A stretch of DNA of 64,000 nt from Bacteroides sp. (GTDB lineage: Bacteria > Bacteroidota > Bacteroidia > Bacteroidales > Bacteroidaceae): the NCBI GenBank assembly GCA_015060765.1, contig SUXW01000001.1, forward strand, positions 1 through 64,000, in the 5' to 3' direction. Made by a program: the position numbers and the translations under genes. Positions within the stretch are counted from its first letter, which is position 1; each line of letters starts with the position of its first letter. Below, one piece after another: positions 27,981-37,140 of this stretch. A model generated the notes under the pieces. It was given only the letters and a program-made list of their open reading frames with translations, was not told where the DNA came from and did not search any database.

Positions 27981-29219
27981 TTATAGGAAAGGAGTGAATA
28001 AATGGGCGAACCAACCTACGAATCTTTTCCAGATAGAGCGCTTTTTATATTCTTCTTTGGTTAGAAGTGTGCTTTCTTTTTGATCCTCTTTGAAAATATC
28101 AATTAATTCTTGAGTCGTTTCTTTGTCGAAAATGAAAGCGTTGACTTCATAATCATAACGAAGGCTCCGACTGTTTAGGTTTGTACTTCCAACGGTGCAA
28201 TAGAGACTATCTATCATCATGACCTTGGAATGATGAAATCCGCCATTGTATACATATATGTCGGCTCCCTTTTTACGTAATTGGTTGGCTATGTAAAAGG
28301 CTGCATCAGGTGTGAATGATATGTCTGATTTACCTGGTATCATAATTTCTACTTTTACACCTTTTTTCAATGCATTCTTTATTGCTTTTTTTATGATTCG
28401 AGTAGGTGTAAAGTAAGGGTTTATAATTTGTATTTTATTGTCAGCTGTCTCTATTGCTTTGGCATAAACTCTACGCATTGCTTTAGGAGTTTTACGAGGA
28501 TGTCGGTCAACGATGGCTATACCTTTCCCTATTTTGTTGGAATTGTTATGCTTATAAGGGTAATATTCATCACCTTTGATATCTTCTTTTGTTTCCTTAT
28601 TCCACATGGTTAGGAAGATCGTTTGCAATTCATGGACACTCTCACCCTCAATTCGTACATGCATATCTCTCCATTCGCCGATTTCCGGTAGACCTTCTAT
28701 GTAATAATCTGCAATATTCATACCTCCAGTATAACCAATTTTTCCATCGATTACTACTATTTTCCGATGATCCCGATGGAATGCGTGGTTGATGTATGGA
28801 AATTTAAGGGGATCGAATTTGACAATTTCTACACCGCTTTCTTGAATAGCTTTTAAATGTTTTTTCTTTAAAGGTTTGTTGTTGGAAAAGTTGCCAAATG
28901 CATCAAACATGGCTCTAACTTTTACTCCCTCTTTTGCCTTTTGGGCTAGTAGTGAAAATGTCAAATTGGCAATGGAATCATTTCTGAAATTGAAATATTC
29001 CAAATGGATGTGATGTTTAGCTTCTCGGATGCTATTGAATAGGTCTTCAAATTTTTCATGTCCACTTTTGAGTAATTTGATGTTGTCGTTGCTGGTTGTT
29101 TCGATTTTGTATTCGTTCTTGAGATATTTGATTAAAGTAGAATCGCTTTGTGCATTGCTATATGATGAAATGCACAAAGTGATGATGATTAATATGTATT
29201 TTAATCTTGTTGTACGCAT
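27981..29219 (-). CDS. Phospholipase D family protein, cardiolipin synthase-like, secreted
   Basis: A 412-residue protein with two HKD motifs: HRDHRKIVVIDGKIGYTGG and HHSKVMMIDSLYCTVGSTN. The order and spacing match cardiolipin synthases, which join two phosphatidylglycerol molecules. Unlike the common ClsA form with two N-terminal membrane helices, this one starts with a cleavable-looking signal peptide ending at SNAQ (about residue 24), so the active site would be periplasmic. It could also be a phospholipase or nuclease of the same superfamily. It stands alone between two promoters and terminators. Confidence 0.8.
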   Translation of the reverse strand: MRTTRLKYILIIITLCISSYSNAQSDSTLIKYLKNEYKIETTSNDNIKLLKSGHEKFEDLFNSIREAKHHIHLEYFNFRNDSIANLTFSLLAQKAKEGVKVRAMFDAFGNFSNNKPLKKKHLKAIQESGVEIVKFDPLKFPYINHAFHRDHRKIVVIDGKIGYTGGMNIADYYIEGLPEIGEWRDMHVRIEGESVHELQTIFLTMWNKETKEDIKGDEYYPYKHNNSNKIGKGIAIVDRHPRKTPKAMRRVYAKAIETADNKIQIINPYFTPTRIIKKAIKNALKKGVKVEIMIPGKSDISFTPDAAFYIANQLRKKGADIYVYNGGFHHSKVMMIDSLYCTVGSTNLNSRSLRYDYEVNAFIFDKETTQELIDIFKEDQKESTLLTKEEYKKRSIWKRFVGWFAHLFTPFL

Positions 29220-29260
29220 ATTGAATAATAAGCCGCGAATTTACAGATTATTTTTGAGAC

Positions 29261-29286
29261 AAAAAAAAGGTTGTCGATAGACAACC
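29261..29286 (-). terminator. Terminator after ompA
   Basis: On the minus strand a 7-bp stem GGTTGTC, loop TATC, GACAACC is followed by eight T residues. It lies 30 bp after the ompA stop and before the cardiolipin synthase-like gene. Confidence 0.85.
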
Positions 29287-29315
29287 CTTTTTAACCATTA
29301 TATAAGTAAAATAGA

Positions 29316-30410
29316 TTACTTAACTTCCATGATAACTACACGGTTCAAATATCCCTTTTCAAACATAGGATCTGTACCACCCATAGCAATCTTTTCAAGT
29401 CTGTCTGCGCTGACACCTTCAGCAATCAAAGCATCATATACAGCTTGTGCACGAGCTTCAGACAATCTTTGGTTGATTTCAACAGTACCAGTACCTTTGT
29501 CGGCAAAACCTGCAATTTTGTACTTGGTTGTAGGATTGTCCTTCATGGTCTTTGCCATCAATTTAACATTCACCATACCTTCTGGGCTGATGATTGATTT
29601 GCCAATCTTGAAGAAGATTGCAGCAGATGCTGCAGATGGAATTTCCTTTATAACTTCCTTGACAACTTCTACAGGAACTTCCTTAACAACTTCCTTGAGA
29701 ACTTCTTTTTCAACAACACGGTCTGCAACCTTAGCAAATTTCTTTCCACCGAAAGTGTAAGATACACCGGCTGTAATCATACCTGTACCTTCTGCTTTAC
29801 GATGTTCGCTGATGTTTCCAAAAATAGATGGAGCAATTGCACCACGAGCTTCAAGGTCTATAGCCCAGAATTTACTGAGATTAAATTTAAGTCCCAATCC
29901 GGCAGAAGCACCAATACGTGCTTTAGTCTTTTCTTCACCAGCTGGTTCTACTCCCAAAATTTCACCTTCTAAATTAACTTTGAAATTTACATTTTGAGAT
30001 TTAGCAACAGATACTTGTGGACCTACGAAACCGTAAACTTCAAAGAAACGGTTAGGATTGGCACCTGCAAGCAATGACGAAATATTCAACATTGCATCAA
30101 TGTTAGCTCCGATATAACTCTTGTCATGTTCGTAGAAGTTGTTGTCTTGCAAACATAAATGTTGAGTCAAACCGTTAACTTGTGCACGAATACCCCATGT
30201 CGGTGTAATGTATTTACCCAAAGAGATATTGAAATGAGGGGCTACTTTATTAAAACCGTCATTATTAATGGAGTGAATACCACCGCCTACACTAACAAAA
30301 ATGTTGTCATTCCATTTTGGAGTATAGTAATTATCTTTTGTGCTTTGTGCACTCATTGTTGCACATGCACCTGCCATAATTAATGACAGTGCTATAAATT
30401 TATATTTCAT
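29316..30410 (-). CDS. OmpA-family outer membrane protein
   Basis: A 364-residue protein with a signal peptide ending at MSAQ (about residue 22). Residues about 30-220 form a membrane beta-barrel with alternating hydrophobic strands and a C-terminal VSYTFGG. Then comes a charged repeat region (VVEKEVLKEVVKEVPVEV) that could be a coiled or stretched linker. The last 110 residues are an OmpA-like peptidoglycan-binding domain, with IAGFADKGTGTVEINQRLSEARA. It anchors the outer membrane to peptidoglycan. It is last in the yjbH-lipoprotein-ompA operon. Confidence 0.92.
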   Translation of the reverse strand: MKYKFIALSLIMAGACATMSAQSTKDNYYTPKWNDNIFVSVGGGIHSINNDGFNKVAPHFNISLGKYITPTWGIRAQVNGLTQHLCLQDNNFYEHDKSYIGANIDAMLNISSLLAGANPNRFFEVYGFVGPQVSVAKSQNVNFKVNLEGEILGVEPAGEEKTKARIGASAGLGLKFNLSKFWAIDLEARGAIAPSIFGNISEHRKAEGTGMITAGVSYTFGGKKFAKVADRVVEKEVLKEVVKEVPVEVVKEVIKEIPSAASAAIFFKIGKSIISPEGMVNVKLMAKTMKDNPTTKYKIAGFADKGTGTVEINQRLSEARAQAVYDALIAEGVSADRLEKIAMGGTDPMFEKGYLNRVVIMEVK

Positions 30411-30449
30411 AGTGATTAATTTTTCTATTTAATATGAATAAATTGTACA

Positions 30450-31442
30450 TTAGTCTCCCCATACGATACCACCACCTGCGTTATCTGCATTTCCATGAGT
30501 TCCATGGCCATGACCTTGGTGATAGTGTCCGGCGTGTGAAGGATGTGCTTTTTCAACTACACCTGCTGCTGTTGAAGAAGTGTAATCCAAATAGAATTTA
30601 GCTACAATTTCTTCTGCTGCTGATTCGTTTCCAATTTCTTTTCTTACAACGATATAGATTTGAGTTGTTGTGGTAGTCTTATACCATGCTCTGAAGATAG
30701 AATATGCAGAAGCTGTATAAGGCATTTCTTCAATATAACTCTTGTCCATATTGTATGCTTCAGTAACCAATGGTTTTACATTGTCGGCATCTGTTAAAAT
30801 GTCTTCCCATTTTGTAATTGTAGATTTCATAATTACTGGGTACTTGATGTTTACGGTAATGAAATATTCGCTTGCGTTTTCATTCCATACACTACCGTCG
30901 TGAGTGTAACCATGACCTTCTACAGTCGGCTTGCCCCAAATGTAATCAGATTCTACAGTTTTGCTACCTTCAAGAACCTTGATGGAATAAATGTATTCGG
31001 GGTGTGGTTCCGGTTCTTCTGGAGTCGGAGGAACAGGCATGTCAGACATGATAACGATGATTGGAGTATAAGTTACTTGTCCAGTCTTGATTTCGCTAAC
31101 ATTAACAGTTGCTGGTTCACTTGTCTTTCCCTTATAGCTGGCAGTAACGGTAACTGTTGTAGCAGCAATTGTCGGGTTGGCTTCAGTTCCTTTGATGTAT
31201 GCTCTTTTGCCTTCGGCTGTAGCACCTTGGAATTGAATGTCTGCCAAGGAAGTGACATTTTCATATGTACCTGCAGCAAGATCAATATATCTTACTTCGG
31301 GAACAATATAAACTTCAGCGGGATTAACGACAATCTCCACTCCGAAATCTTCTTTTTCGCAAGAAGTAAACGTTGTTGTAGCTAATGCTACCACGGCTAA
31401 TGCTATTTTGCTTAAGCCGGTAAAGAATTTGTTCTTCTTCAT
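30450..31442 (-). CDS. Lipoprotein (DUF3869-like) with histidine-rich tail
   Basis: A 330-residue predicted lipoprotein; lipobox TTFTSC near residue 27, followed by acidic EKED. The N-terminal half looks like Ig-like beta domains and probably belongs to DUF3869, a Bacteroidales family of unknown function; I am not sure. A Pro-rich linker (PPTPEEPEPHPE) follows, then a second beta-rich region. The tail contains HPSHAGHYHQGHGHGTHG, seven His in 18 residues, which could bind metal ions. It lies between yjbH and ompA with gaps of 13 and 39 bp, so the three products may act together at the outer membrane. Confidence 0.7.
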   Translation of the reverse strand: MKKNKFFTGLSKIALAVVALATTTFTSCEKEDFGVEIVVNPAEVYIVPEVRYIDLAAGTYENVTSLADIQFQGATAEGKRAYIKGTEANPTIAATTVTVTASYKGKTSEPATVNVSEIKTGQVTYTPIIVIMSDMPVPPTPEEPEPHPEYIYSIKVLEGSKTVESDYIWGKPTVEGHGYTHDGSVWNENASEYFITVNIKYPVIMKSTITKWEDILTDADNVKPLVTEAYNMDKSYIEEMPYTASAYSIFRAWYKTTTTTQIYIVVRKEIGNESAAEEIVAKFYLDYTSSTAAGVVEKAHPSHAGHYHQGHGHGTHGNADNAGGGIVWGD

Positions 31443-31455
31443 TTTCTTTATATAA

Positions 31456-32700
31456 TTAAAAATTTAATAATTCCGATTCGATATAATATGGATTAAAACT
31501 ATTTTTCTCCATGATGTTATCGCTCGCTTCTGCTTTATACTCCTTATAATATTTACGTTCATTACCAGCATTGTAAATAATCCCCATATGTGATGAGGTG
31601 TTTACATGTGGTATGTATTTATTTCTTTTATATTTGCCATATGGTGGCAATGCCACTTGAAATCTAAATCCTCCATTTGAATTGGCACGTTCGGCTTTCA
31701 TAGCATAAAAACCGATTGATGCATATTTAAAATGGCGTATCATTTCAAATTTTATCCCTTTTTCCCCTAACAAGAACTTCTGAGCTTTTAAGGAGAATTG
31801 AGTATTATATTGCGGCCAATAGAAATTACCTCCTATGGACCAATTCAATTTCATGTCATTGTCGTAATGTAGCCTGAATCCATTCCAATATCCTATGCCT
31901 ACATATCCGACTCTTGCTTCTATAGAAAAACGCTCATCCTTTAATGGATGAAATAAAGATAAGTCAACACCGTATCTGTCGCTGTTGAAATATCCTAATG
32001 TCGCTTTCCCAAATATATTATGCGGTAATCGGAATCTTTGTGAAATTGTCAGATGACCAGGATGTATCTTCTCTTCCAACATTCCGTATCCGTCATTATA
32101 TATTGGTATTTTAATTTGTCCTGTCAATTTCATTCCCGACCATAAAGATACTTCGATAGCGGGACTAAATTGAAATAACACCTGATATATCTGAGTGATA
32201 ATCAAATTCATGAATGCCAACTGTGGATATACCAAAATGTCAACTTTATATCGTGAACTATTTTCTTTTTTTTCTTTCTTTATTTTATCCCAACTTCCTT
32301 CTAATTCATAACTGGCCTGCCAATTGTGGATATTGCCATTTCTGATGGAATCAGATGAAGCCGACGGAGTATATGTAAGTGACAATTGCGGTATATCAAG
32401 ATGAGTGATGATTAATTTACACGTCTTGTTCTTTGGCAATCCTCCTTCTTGGATGATGCTAATCGCTTCTTTGATGCCTCTGCTAGGCAATCTATAAGCA
32501 CTGTTCTCAATCGTGTATATACGTTCATCTTCACAATCTATCCATCTTACGTTTTCGAATCCCATGTCTATTAATTTTTCAACAATGGATTCGCCTCCGA
32601 TTTGTCCCCATACATTTAAAGGAAAACTTAGGAATATGATAAAAAAGAATTGTATCCAACTACGGTATGATATGATTATCTTGAACTTAGCCTTTTTCAT
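31456..32700 (-). CDS. YjbH-family outer membrane protein
   Basis: A 414-residue protein with a signal peptide ending at VWGQ (about residue 33). The second half is a likely beta-barrel with the strand-rich signature RYGVDLSLFHPLKDERFSIEARVGY. This resembles the YjbH/YbjH family, whose E. coli member is encoded in the yjbEFGH exopolysaccharide cluster. Residues about 45-140 resemble the N-terminal soluble part (RGIKEAISIIQEGGLPKNKTC). No glycan synthesis genes are adjacent here, so a polysaccharide role is only suggested by family. It is first in a three-gene leftward operon. Confidence 0.72.
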   Translation of the reverse strand: MKKAKFKIIISYRSWIQFFFIIFLSFPLNVWGQIGGESIVEKLIDMGFENVRWIDCEDERIYTIENSAYRLPSRGIKEAISIIQEGGLPKNKTCKLIITHLDIPQLSLTYTPSASSDSIRNGNIHNWQASYELEGSWDKIKKEKKENSSRYKVDILVYPQLAFMNLIITQIYQVLFQFSPAIEVSLWSGMKLTGQIKIPIYNDGYGMLEEKIHPGHLTISQRFRLPHNIFGKATLGYFNSDRYGVDLSLFHPLKDERFSIEARVGYVGIGYWNGFRLHYDNDMKLNWSIGGNFYWPQYNTQFSLKAQKFLLGEKGIKFEMIRHFKYASIGFYAMKAERANSNGGFRFQVALPPYGKYKRNKYIPHVNTSSHMGIIYNAGNERKYYKEYKAEASDNIMEKNSFNPYYIESELLNF

Positions 32701-32760
32701 CCTTTTTAATCACTAATATTACCATCGTTTCAACGATTAAATTATGGCGTATATTCGATG

Positions 32761-32768
32761 CAAATATA
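32761..32768 (-). promoter_or_regulatory. -7 promoter element for yjbH-lipoprotein-ompA
   Basis: On the minus strand TATATTTG matches TAnnTTTG, 61 bp before the yjbH start. The leader contains a perfect small inverted repeat at 32724-32737 (ATCGTT-TC-AACGAT), which could be an operator or RNA hairpin. Confidence 0.6.
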
Positions 32769-32827
32769 AACCACTTTTTTAAAACATACAAGAAAATTAA
32801 TGAAAAATTGGAGAAACTTAAGAATAA

Positions 32828-32856
32828 AAAAGGAAAGAGGGGGGCTCTTTCCTTTT
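32828..32856 (-). terminator. Terminator of the tRNA-Lys gene
   Basis: A 12-bp perfect stem (AAAAGGAAAGAG and its complement) with a 5-base loop of one repeated base, just after the tRNA 3' end; the minus strand continues with a T-rich run. Confidence 0.85.
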
Positions 32857-32859
32857 CTG

Positions 32860-32932
32860 TGATCCGCTTGGGGCTCGAACCCAAGACCCCAACATTAAAA
32901 GTGTTGTGCTCTACCTGCTGAGCTAGCGAATC
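32860..32932 (-). tRNA. tRNA-Lys (anticodon TTT)
   Basis: A full cloverleaf can be drawn. The acceptor stem GATTCGC pairs with GCGGATC, with discriminator A. The D arm GCTCAGCAGGTAGAGC is present, the anticodon loop CTTTTAA gives anticodon TTT for lysine, and the T arm contains GGTTCGAGCCC. The length is 73 bases. The 3' CCA is not encoded and would be added by enzyme. Confidence 0.97.
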
Positions 32933-32965
32933 AAACCTTTTTGCATTTCTTTCGAATTGCGGGTG

Positions 32966-32973
32966 CAAAGGTA
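32966..32973 (-). promoter_or_regulatory. -7 promoter element for tRNA-Lys
   Basis: On the minus strand TACCTTTG matches TAnnTTTG, 34 bp upstream of the tRNA 5' end. Confidence 0.65.
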
Positions 32974-32997
32974 ATGTTCTTTTTTGAAACAGGCAAA

Positions 32998-34110
32998 TTA
33001 ATCTTCGCTTTTTTGAGTATCTTCTTCGGAAATTGGGGATTCCTGCTTCTTGATATACCTTTTATAATAGGAAAGGATAAGTGTCGTGCATGGAAGGGCA
33101 ATGATCATGCCTACGACTCCCATCAAACTTCCCCATACAGAGAGGGATAATAAAATGACTGCAGGGTTGAGGCCTGTAATTTTCCCCATAACTTTGGGGA
33201 CAATGATAGCGTCTTGTATGATTTGTACGACGCAAAATACGATGAGCGCACTGATGAGTATCCACCAAAAGTTATCTCCTGTATCGGCTGCCTTAAGAAG
33301 GGCAAGAAGTACGGTTGGTAATAAAGCGATCAATTGAAGGTAGGGAACAAGGTTGAGTAAACCAATAAATAGCCCGAAACCTACGGCGAGTGGAAAATCG
33401 ATGATGAGAAATCCGATGCTGAATAGGATACCTACCAAAAATGCAACAAGTGCTTGTCCGCGGAAATAACGGTTCATGCCGTCTTTAACGTCATTTACTA
33501 TTCGGGTAACACTTTCGCGATGCTTGACTGGTATTAATCCGGTCCATCCGGTTGCAATCGATTCGTAGTCCAATAAAATGAAGAAGGTGTAGAGAAGTAT
33601 AATGAATGAGGCGAATATCCCTACAATAACATTGACGGATTGTGCTAAGATGTTCCAAGCTTTGGGCAAGACACTTCTCAATGTATTCGTAAGATTTTCT
33701 TCGCTGAAAAATCTTTGTATTTCCAGCATGTCGATATGCTCTTTGATGAAATTGGCTATCGTGCCAGGTATAGCAGCTTGTTTGCTCCCCTCTATAAAAT
33801 GGTCGGTTAGTAACGTCTTTAATTTACCGAATTCTTCGACAATGGGAGGGACCAGTAAAACTCCAAATAATATGATGAGTATGGAGAGAAGTATCATCAC
33901 AACAAAAATGGAAAGTGGTCGGTTCTTTAGTTTTAGCTTATATTGGAAAAAAGTGACAAATGGATAAATGAGGTAGGCGATTAGCCATGCAATAAAAAAA
34001 GGAAGCAGTACGCCGCTCAAGATGTTTACCAGATATAGTATGCCGATGACGATAACTCCGCTGATGATACCCCGAATAAAACTGTCGAATGTAATTTTCT
34101 TTTCCAACAT
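32998..34110 (-). CDS. AI-2E family (PerM-type) transporter
   Basis: A 370-residue inner-membrane protein with about seven or eight hydrophobic helices in the pattern of the AI-2E transporter family: a pair near the N-terminus, a soluble segment (about 95-145), then a C-terminal helix bundle with GFGLFIGLLNLVPYLQ and GLNPAVILLSLSVWGSLMGV. Members are proposed to export small molecules or ions; the substrate here is unknown. It lies 20 bp after tdk in the same orientation. The C-terminus is charged (ISEEDTQKSED). Confidence 0.9.
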   Translation of the reverse strand: MLEKKITFDSFIRGIISGVIVIGILYLVNILSGVLLPFFIAWLIAYLIYPFVTFFQYKLKLKNRPLSIFVVMILLSILIILFGVLLVPPIVEEFGKLKTLLTDHFIEGSKQAAIPGTIANFIKEHIDMLEIQRFFSEENLTNTLRSVLPKAWNILAQSVNVIVGIFASFIILLYTFFILLDYESIATGWTGLIPVKHRESVTRIVNDVKDGMNRYFRGQALVAFLVGILFSIGFLIIDFPLAVGFGLFIGLLNLVPYLQLIALLPTVLLALLKAADTGDNFWWILISALIVFCVVQIIQDAIIVPKVMGKITGLNPAVILLSLSVWGSLMGVVGMIIALPCTTLILSYYKRYIKKQESPISEEDTQKSED

Positions 34111-34130
34111 GGTGTAATTGGCTTATGGAT

Positions 34131-34730
34131 TTACGATTGTTGTTCTTGTAAGGCTTTCCGGTAACATTCCCGGCAAAGTGGTTCATAGGTGTCCTTTTCT
34201 CCTAATAACACTCGTTTCTCGTTATTTGTTGTACGATGGGATACATAAGCCAAATTGCCGCATTTTACACAGATAGCGTGTACTTTGGTCACTTCATCGG
34301 CGATGGCGCAAAGGTTGGGCATAGGACCAAATGGAATCCCTTTGAAATCCATGTCGAGTCCGGCAATGATAACGCGGATGCCGTTATTCGCTAATTGATT
34401 GCATACATCTACCAGACCTTCGTCGAAAAATTGCGCTTCGTCAATGCCTACAACATCGATATCGGAAGAAAATAAAACGATGCTTGCCGATGAGTCGATA
34501 GGAGTGGATGCGATGGAGTTGCTATCGTGGGATACGACTTCTTCTTCAGAATAGCGTGTGTCAATAGCTGGCTTGAATATCTCTACTCGTTGGTGAGCGA
34601 ATTTGGCTCGTTTCAAACGGCGGATAAGCTCTTCGGTTTTCCCGGAAAACATGGAGCCACAAATAACCTCAATACGTCCTCGGCGTTTTGTTTCTTGTAT
34701 GTTATCTTCTGAAAATAAGTTCATAAACAA
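34131..34730 (-). CDS. tdk: Thymidine kinase
   Basis: A 199-residue type II thymidine kinase that salvages thymidine to dTMP. The P-loop [19 protein letters not shown], the DEAQFF motif and the lid residues near YEPLCREC are present. Zinc-binding cysteines are seen as CVKC and CREC. Length is normal. It probably forms an operon with the AI-2E transporter gene. Confidence 0.97.
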   Translation of the reverse strand: MFMNLFSEDNIQETKRRGRIEVICGSMFSGKTEELIRRLKRAKFAHQRVEIFKPAIDTRYSEEEVVSHDSNSIASTPIDSSASIVLFSSDIDVVGIDEAQFFDEGLVDVCNQLANNGIRVIIAGLDMDFKGIPFGPMPNLCAIADEVTKVHAICVKCGNLAYVSHRTTNNEKRVLLGEKDTYEPLCRECYRKALQEQQS

Positions 34731-34753
34731 ATGCTTTATTGTTTTTTATATTG

Positions 34754-34761
34754 CAAATATA
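34754..34761 (-). promoter_or_regulatory. -7 promoter element for tdk
   Basis: On the minus strand TATATTTG matches TAnnTTTG, 24 bp before the tdk start. It lies 12 bp from the divergent promoter at 34774. Confidence 0.6.
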
Positions 34762-34773
34762 CGGTTTTCTTTT

Positions 34774-34781
34774 TACATTTG
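34774..34781 (+). promoter_or_regulatory. -7 promoter element for rsmI
   Basis: TACATTTG matches TAnnTTTG, 28 bp before the rsmI start; divergent with the tdk promoter. Confidence 0.6.
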
Positions 34782-34809
34782 TCGCGATAAAAAAGGAATG
34801 AAGTCGTAA

Positions 34810-35484
34810 ATGGGTAAATTATATGTTGTCCCTACACCTGTAGGTAATTTGGAGGATATGACTTTCCGAGCCATCCGGATTCTAAAGGAAGCCGATTTGA
34901 TTTTGGCAGAAGATACGCGTACTTCAGGTATTTTGCTCAAGCATTTTGAAATAAAAAATGCGATGATGTCTCATCATAAATTCAATGAGCATAAAACGGT
35001 AGATGGAATTGTGAATCGTATTAAAGCTGGAGAAACGGTGGCTTTAATATCGGATGCAGGAACACCTGCCATCTCCGATCCGGGATTTTTGGTTGTTAGG
35101 GAATGTGTGCGTCACGGGATTGAAGTACAATGTTTGCCTGGAGCTACAGCTTTTGTCCCAGCGCTCGTTGCATCGGGCTTGCCGAATGACCGATTTTGTT
35201 TTGAAGGCTTTTTACCTCAAAAGAAAGGCCGCATGAATCGATTGAATTCGTTGGTTGAGGAAAAGCGGACAATGATTTTTTATGAGTCTCCTTATCGTTT
35301 GTTGAAAACGTTGGGACAGTTTGCCGAAGTTTTTGGAGCCGATCGTCAGGTTGCTGTTTGTCGTGAAATATCAAAAATTCATGAGGAATGCGTACGTGGT
35401 ACTTTAACGGAAGTTATGGAACATTTTACAATGAATGAACCGAAAGGTGAAATTGTTGTTATATTGGGAGGGAAAATTGACTAA
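34810..35484 (+). CDS. rsmI: 16S rRNA 2'-O-methyltransferase RsmI
   Basis: A 224-residue SAM-dependent methyltransferase of the tetrapyrrole-methylase fold that modifies the ribose of C1402 in 16S rRNA. It begins LYVVPTPVGNLEDMTFRAI, with LAEDTRTSGILLKHF and ALISDAGTPAISDPG, all diagnostic for RsmI. Slightly shorter than the E. coli protein at the C-terminus, as usual in Bacteroidales. The next gene starts 22 bp downstream. Confidence 0.96.
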   Translation: MGKLYVVPTPVGNLEDMTFRAIRILKEADLILAEDTRTSGILLKHFEIKNAMMSHHKFNEHKTVDGIVNRIKAGETVALISDAGTPAISDPGFLVVRECVRHGIEVQCLPGATAFVPALVASGLPNDRFCFEGFLPQKKGRMNRLNSLVEEKRTMIFYESPYRLLKTLGQFAEVFGADRQVAVCREISKIHEECVRGTLTEVMEHFTMNEPKGEIVVILGGKID

Positions 35485-35506
35485 ATTAACTTAATGTAAA
35501 AGATAA

Positions 35507-36355
35507 ATGAAAAAACTATTATTGGTAGTAGGATGTGCTGCTTTATTGGCATCATGCGGTAATAAAGCACAAAATCAAGCCTTGAAGGCTCAAAATGATT
35601 CTTTGAGTGTAGCTTTGGCAGAAAGAGAAGCAGAATTGGATGGTATTTTGGGGGCTTTTAATGAAGTGCAAGAAGGGTTCCGATTAATTAATGAAGCGGA
35701 AAACCGTGTTGATTTGCAGAGTGGAGCAATAGAAAATGCATCAGCTTCCCAGCGAGTAAAGGAAGATATCCGCTTTATAAGCGAGAAACTGAAGTCCAAT
35801 CGCGAGCAGATAGCCAAGTTGGAAGAACAGTTGAAAAACAGCCGTTATAATTCTGCTCAATTGAAAAAGACGCTTGAAAATTTGAAGGCGGAACTCGAAA
35901 CTCGTCAGCAGCAAATTGCGACATTGCAGAGTGAATTGGCTGCAAAAAATATTCGTATATCGGAATTGGATGATGCAGTAGCCGGATTGACTAAGAATGT
36001 AGATGACTTGTCGGCGGAAAATGCTGCTAAATCTGCGACTGTAGCAAGTCAGGACAAGGCTTTGAATACAGCATGGTTCGTGTTTGGAACAAAATCTGAA
36101 TTGAAGGACCAGAAGATTCTTCAAAAAGGAGACGTTCTGAAAAATGCAGATTTCAATAAGGATTATTTTACTCAAATTGATATTCGTACAGATAAGGAAA
36201 TCAAATTGTATTCCAAACGTGCAGAATTGTTGACCACTCATCCTGTTGGTTCATATGAATGGGTAAAGGACGCCAAGGGACAATTGGAATTGAAGATAAC
36301 CAATCCGAATGAATTTTGGAGCGTATCCCGTTATTTGGTCATTCAAGTGAAATAA
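35507..36355 (+). CDS. Coiled-coil lipoprotein (Cbp1-like family)
   Basis: A 282-residue predicted lipoprotein with lipobox LLASC (Cys17). Residues about 20-185 form a long coiled coil with heptads (LKAQNDSLSVALAEREAEL and KLEEQLKNSRYNSAQLKKTL). The last 90 residues are a small globular domain starting WFVFGTKSELKDQKIL. It resembles a conserved Bacteroidales family annotated as Cbp1 collagen-binding adhesin; that name rests on distant work and may not apply. It sits between rsmI and a HAD gene, probably in one operon. Confidence 0.75.
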   Translation: MKKLLLVVGCAALLASCGNKAQNQALKAQNDSLSVALAEREAELDGILGAFNEVQEGFRLINEAENRVDLQSGAIENASASQRVKEDIRFISEKLKSNREQIAKLEEQLKNSRYNSAQLKKTLENLKAELETRQQQIATLQSELAAKNIRISELDDAVAGLTKNVDDLSAENAAKSATVASQDKALNTAWFVFGTKSELKDQKILQKGDVLKNADFNKDYFTQIDIRTDKEIKLYSKRAELLTTHPVGSYEWVKDAKGQLELKITNPNEFWSVSRYLVIQVK

Positions 36356-36356
36356 A

Positions 36357-37046
36357 GTGTATAAAAGTATCTTTATTGATTTGGACGATACGGTGTGGGC
36401 TTTTTCGGAGAATGCTCGTGACACCTTTCAAGATATGTATTCGAAGTATCGGTTTGACCGGTACTTCGATTCTTTTGAACAATATTACAAATTGTATAGC
36501 AAAAGGAATGCGGAATTGTGGGAAGAATATGGTAGAGGTGAGATTACTAAAGAAGAATTGAATGATTCTCGTTTCTCCTTCCCGTTGTTGCAGGTAGGGG
36601 TGGATGACAAATTTTTGGTCAAGGCTTATTCCGAAAATTTTTTCAGCGAAATCATATATAAGAAGAAAGTGATGCCTTACGTGCATGAGGCATTGGAGTA
36701 TTTGGGCGAGAAGTATAATCTGTACGTTCTATCTAATGGATTTCGTGAATTACAGGAACAGAAAATGCGTTCGGCTGATGTGGCTAAATATTTCAAGAAA
36801 GTAGTTCTTTCGGAAGATATTGGAGTGCATAAACCTTATCCGGAAATATTCCATTTTGCCATGTCGGCTACACAGTCTGAACTAAAAACCTCTTTGATGA
36901 TTGGGGATAATTGGACGAACGATGTGGAAGGTGCCCGAAACGTAGGTATGGGACACATATATTATAATGTACATGGTGAGAAGGAATTTCCTTTTGTTCC
37001 TACTTTTGTGATGAATGATTGGAGGGAAATTCGTAAAGTGCTATAA
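36357..37046 (+). CDS. YjjG-family pyrimidine nucleotidase (HAD superfamily)
   Basis: A 229-residue HAD phosphatase. Motif I FIDLDDTVW holds the nucleophile Asp, motif II is VLSNGF, and motifs III and IV are HKPYPEIF and MIGDNWTNDVEGARNVG. This matches YjjG, which removes phosphate from unusual pyrimidine nucleotides. It uses a GTG start one base after the stop of the lipoprotein gene, so translation is probably coupled. Confidence 0.9.
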   Translation: MYKSIFIDLDDTVWAFSENARDTFQDMYSKYRFDRYFDSFEQYYKLYSKRNAELWEEYGRGEITKEELNDSRFSFPLLQVGVDDKFLVKAYSENFFSEIIYKKKVMPYVHEALEYLGEKYNLYVLSNGFRELQEQKMRSADVAKYFKKVVLSEDIGVHKPYPEIFHFAMSATQSELKTSLMIGDNWTNDVEGARNVGMGHIYYNVHGEKEFPFVPTFVMNDWREIRKVL

Positions 37047-37069
37047 TGAGTTGTGTTTAATGAAGAACT

Positions 37070-37118
37070 ATTGGCAACAATAGGAAGACGTGAAATGCGT
37101 CTTCTTATTGTTGCCAAT
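37070..37118. terminator. Bidirectional terminator between yjjG-type gene and M16 peptidase
   Basis: A 21-bp stem (37070-37090 with 37098-37118) around loop TGAAATG, with a single G-T pair. It lies 23 bp after each of the two convergent genes. Confidence 0.88.
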
Positions 37119-37140
37119 TGCTTGAAAGTAACTCTTGAAC

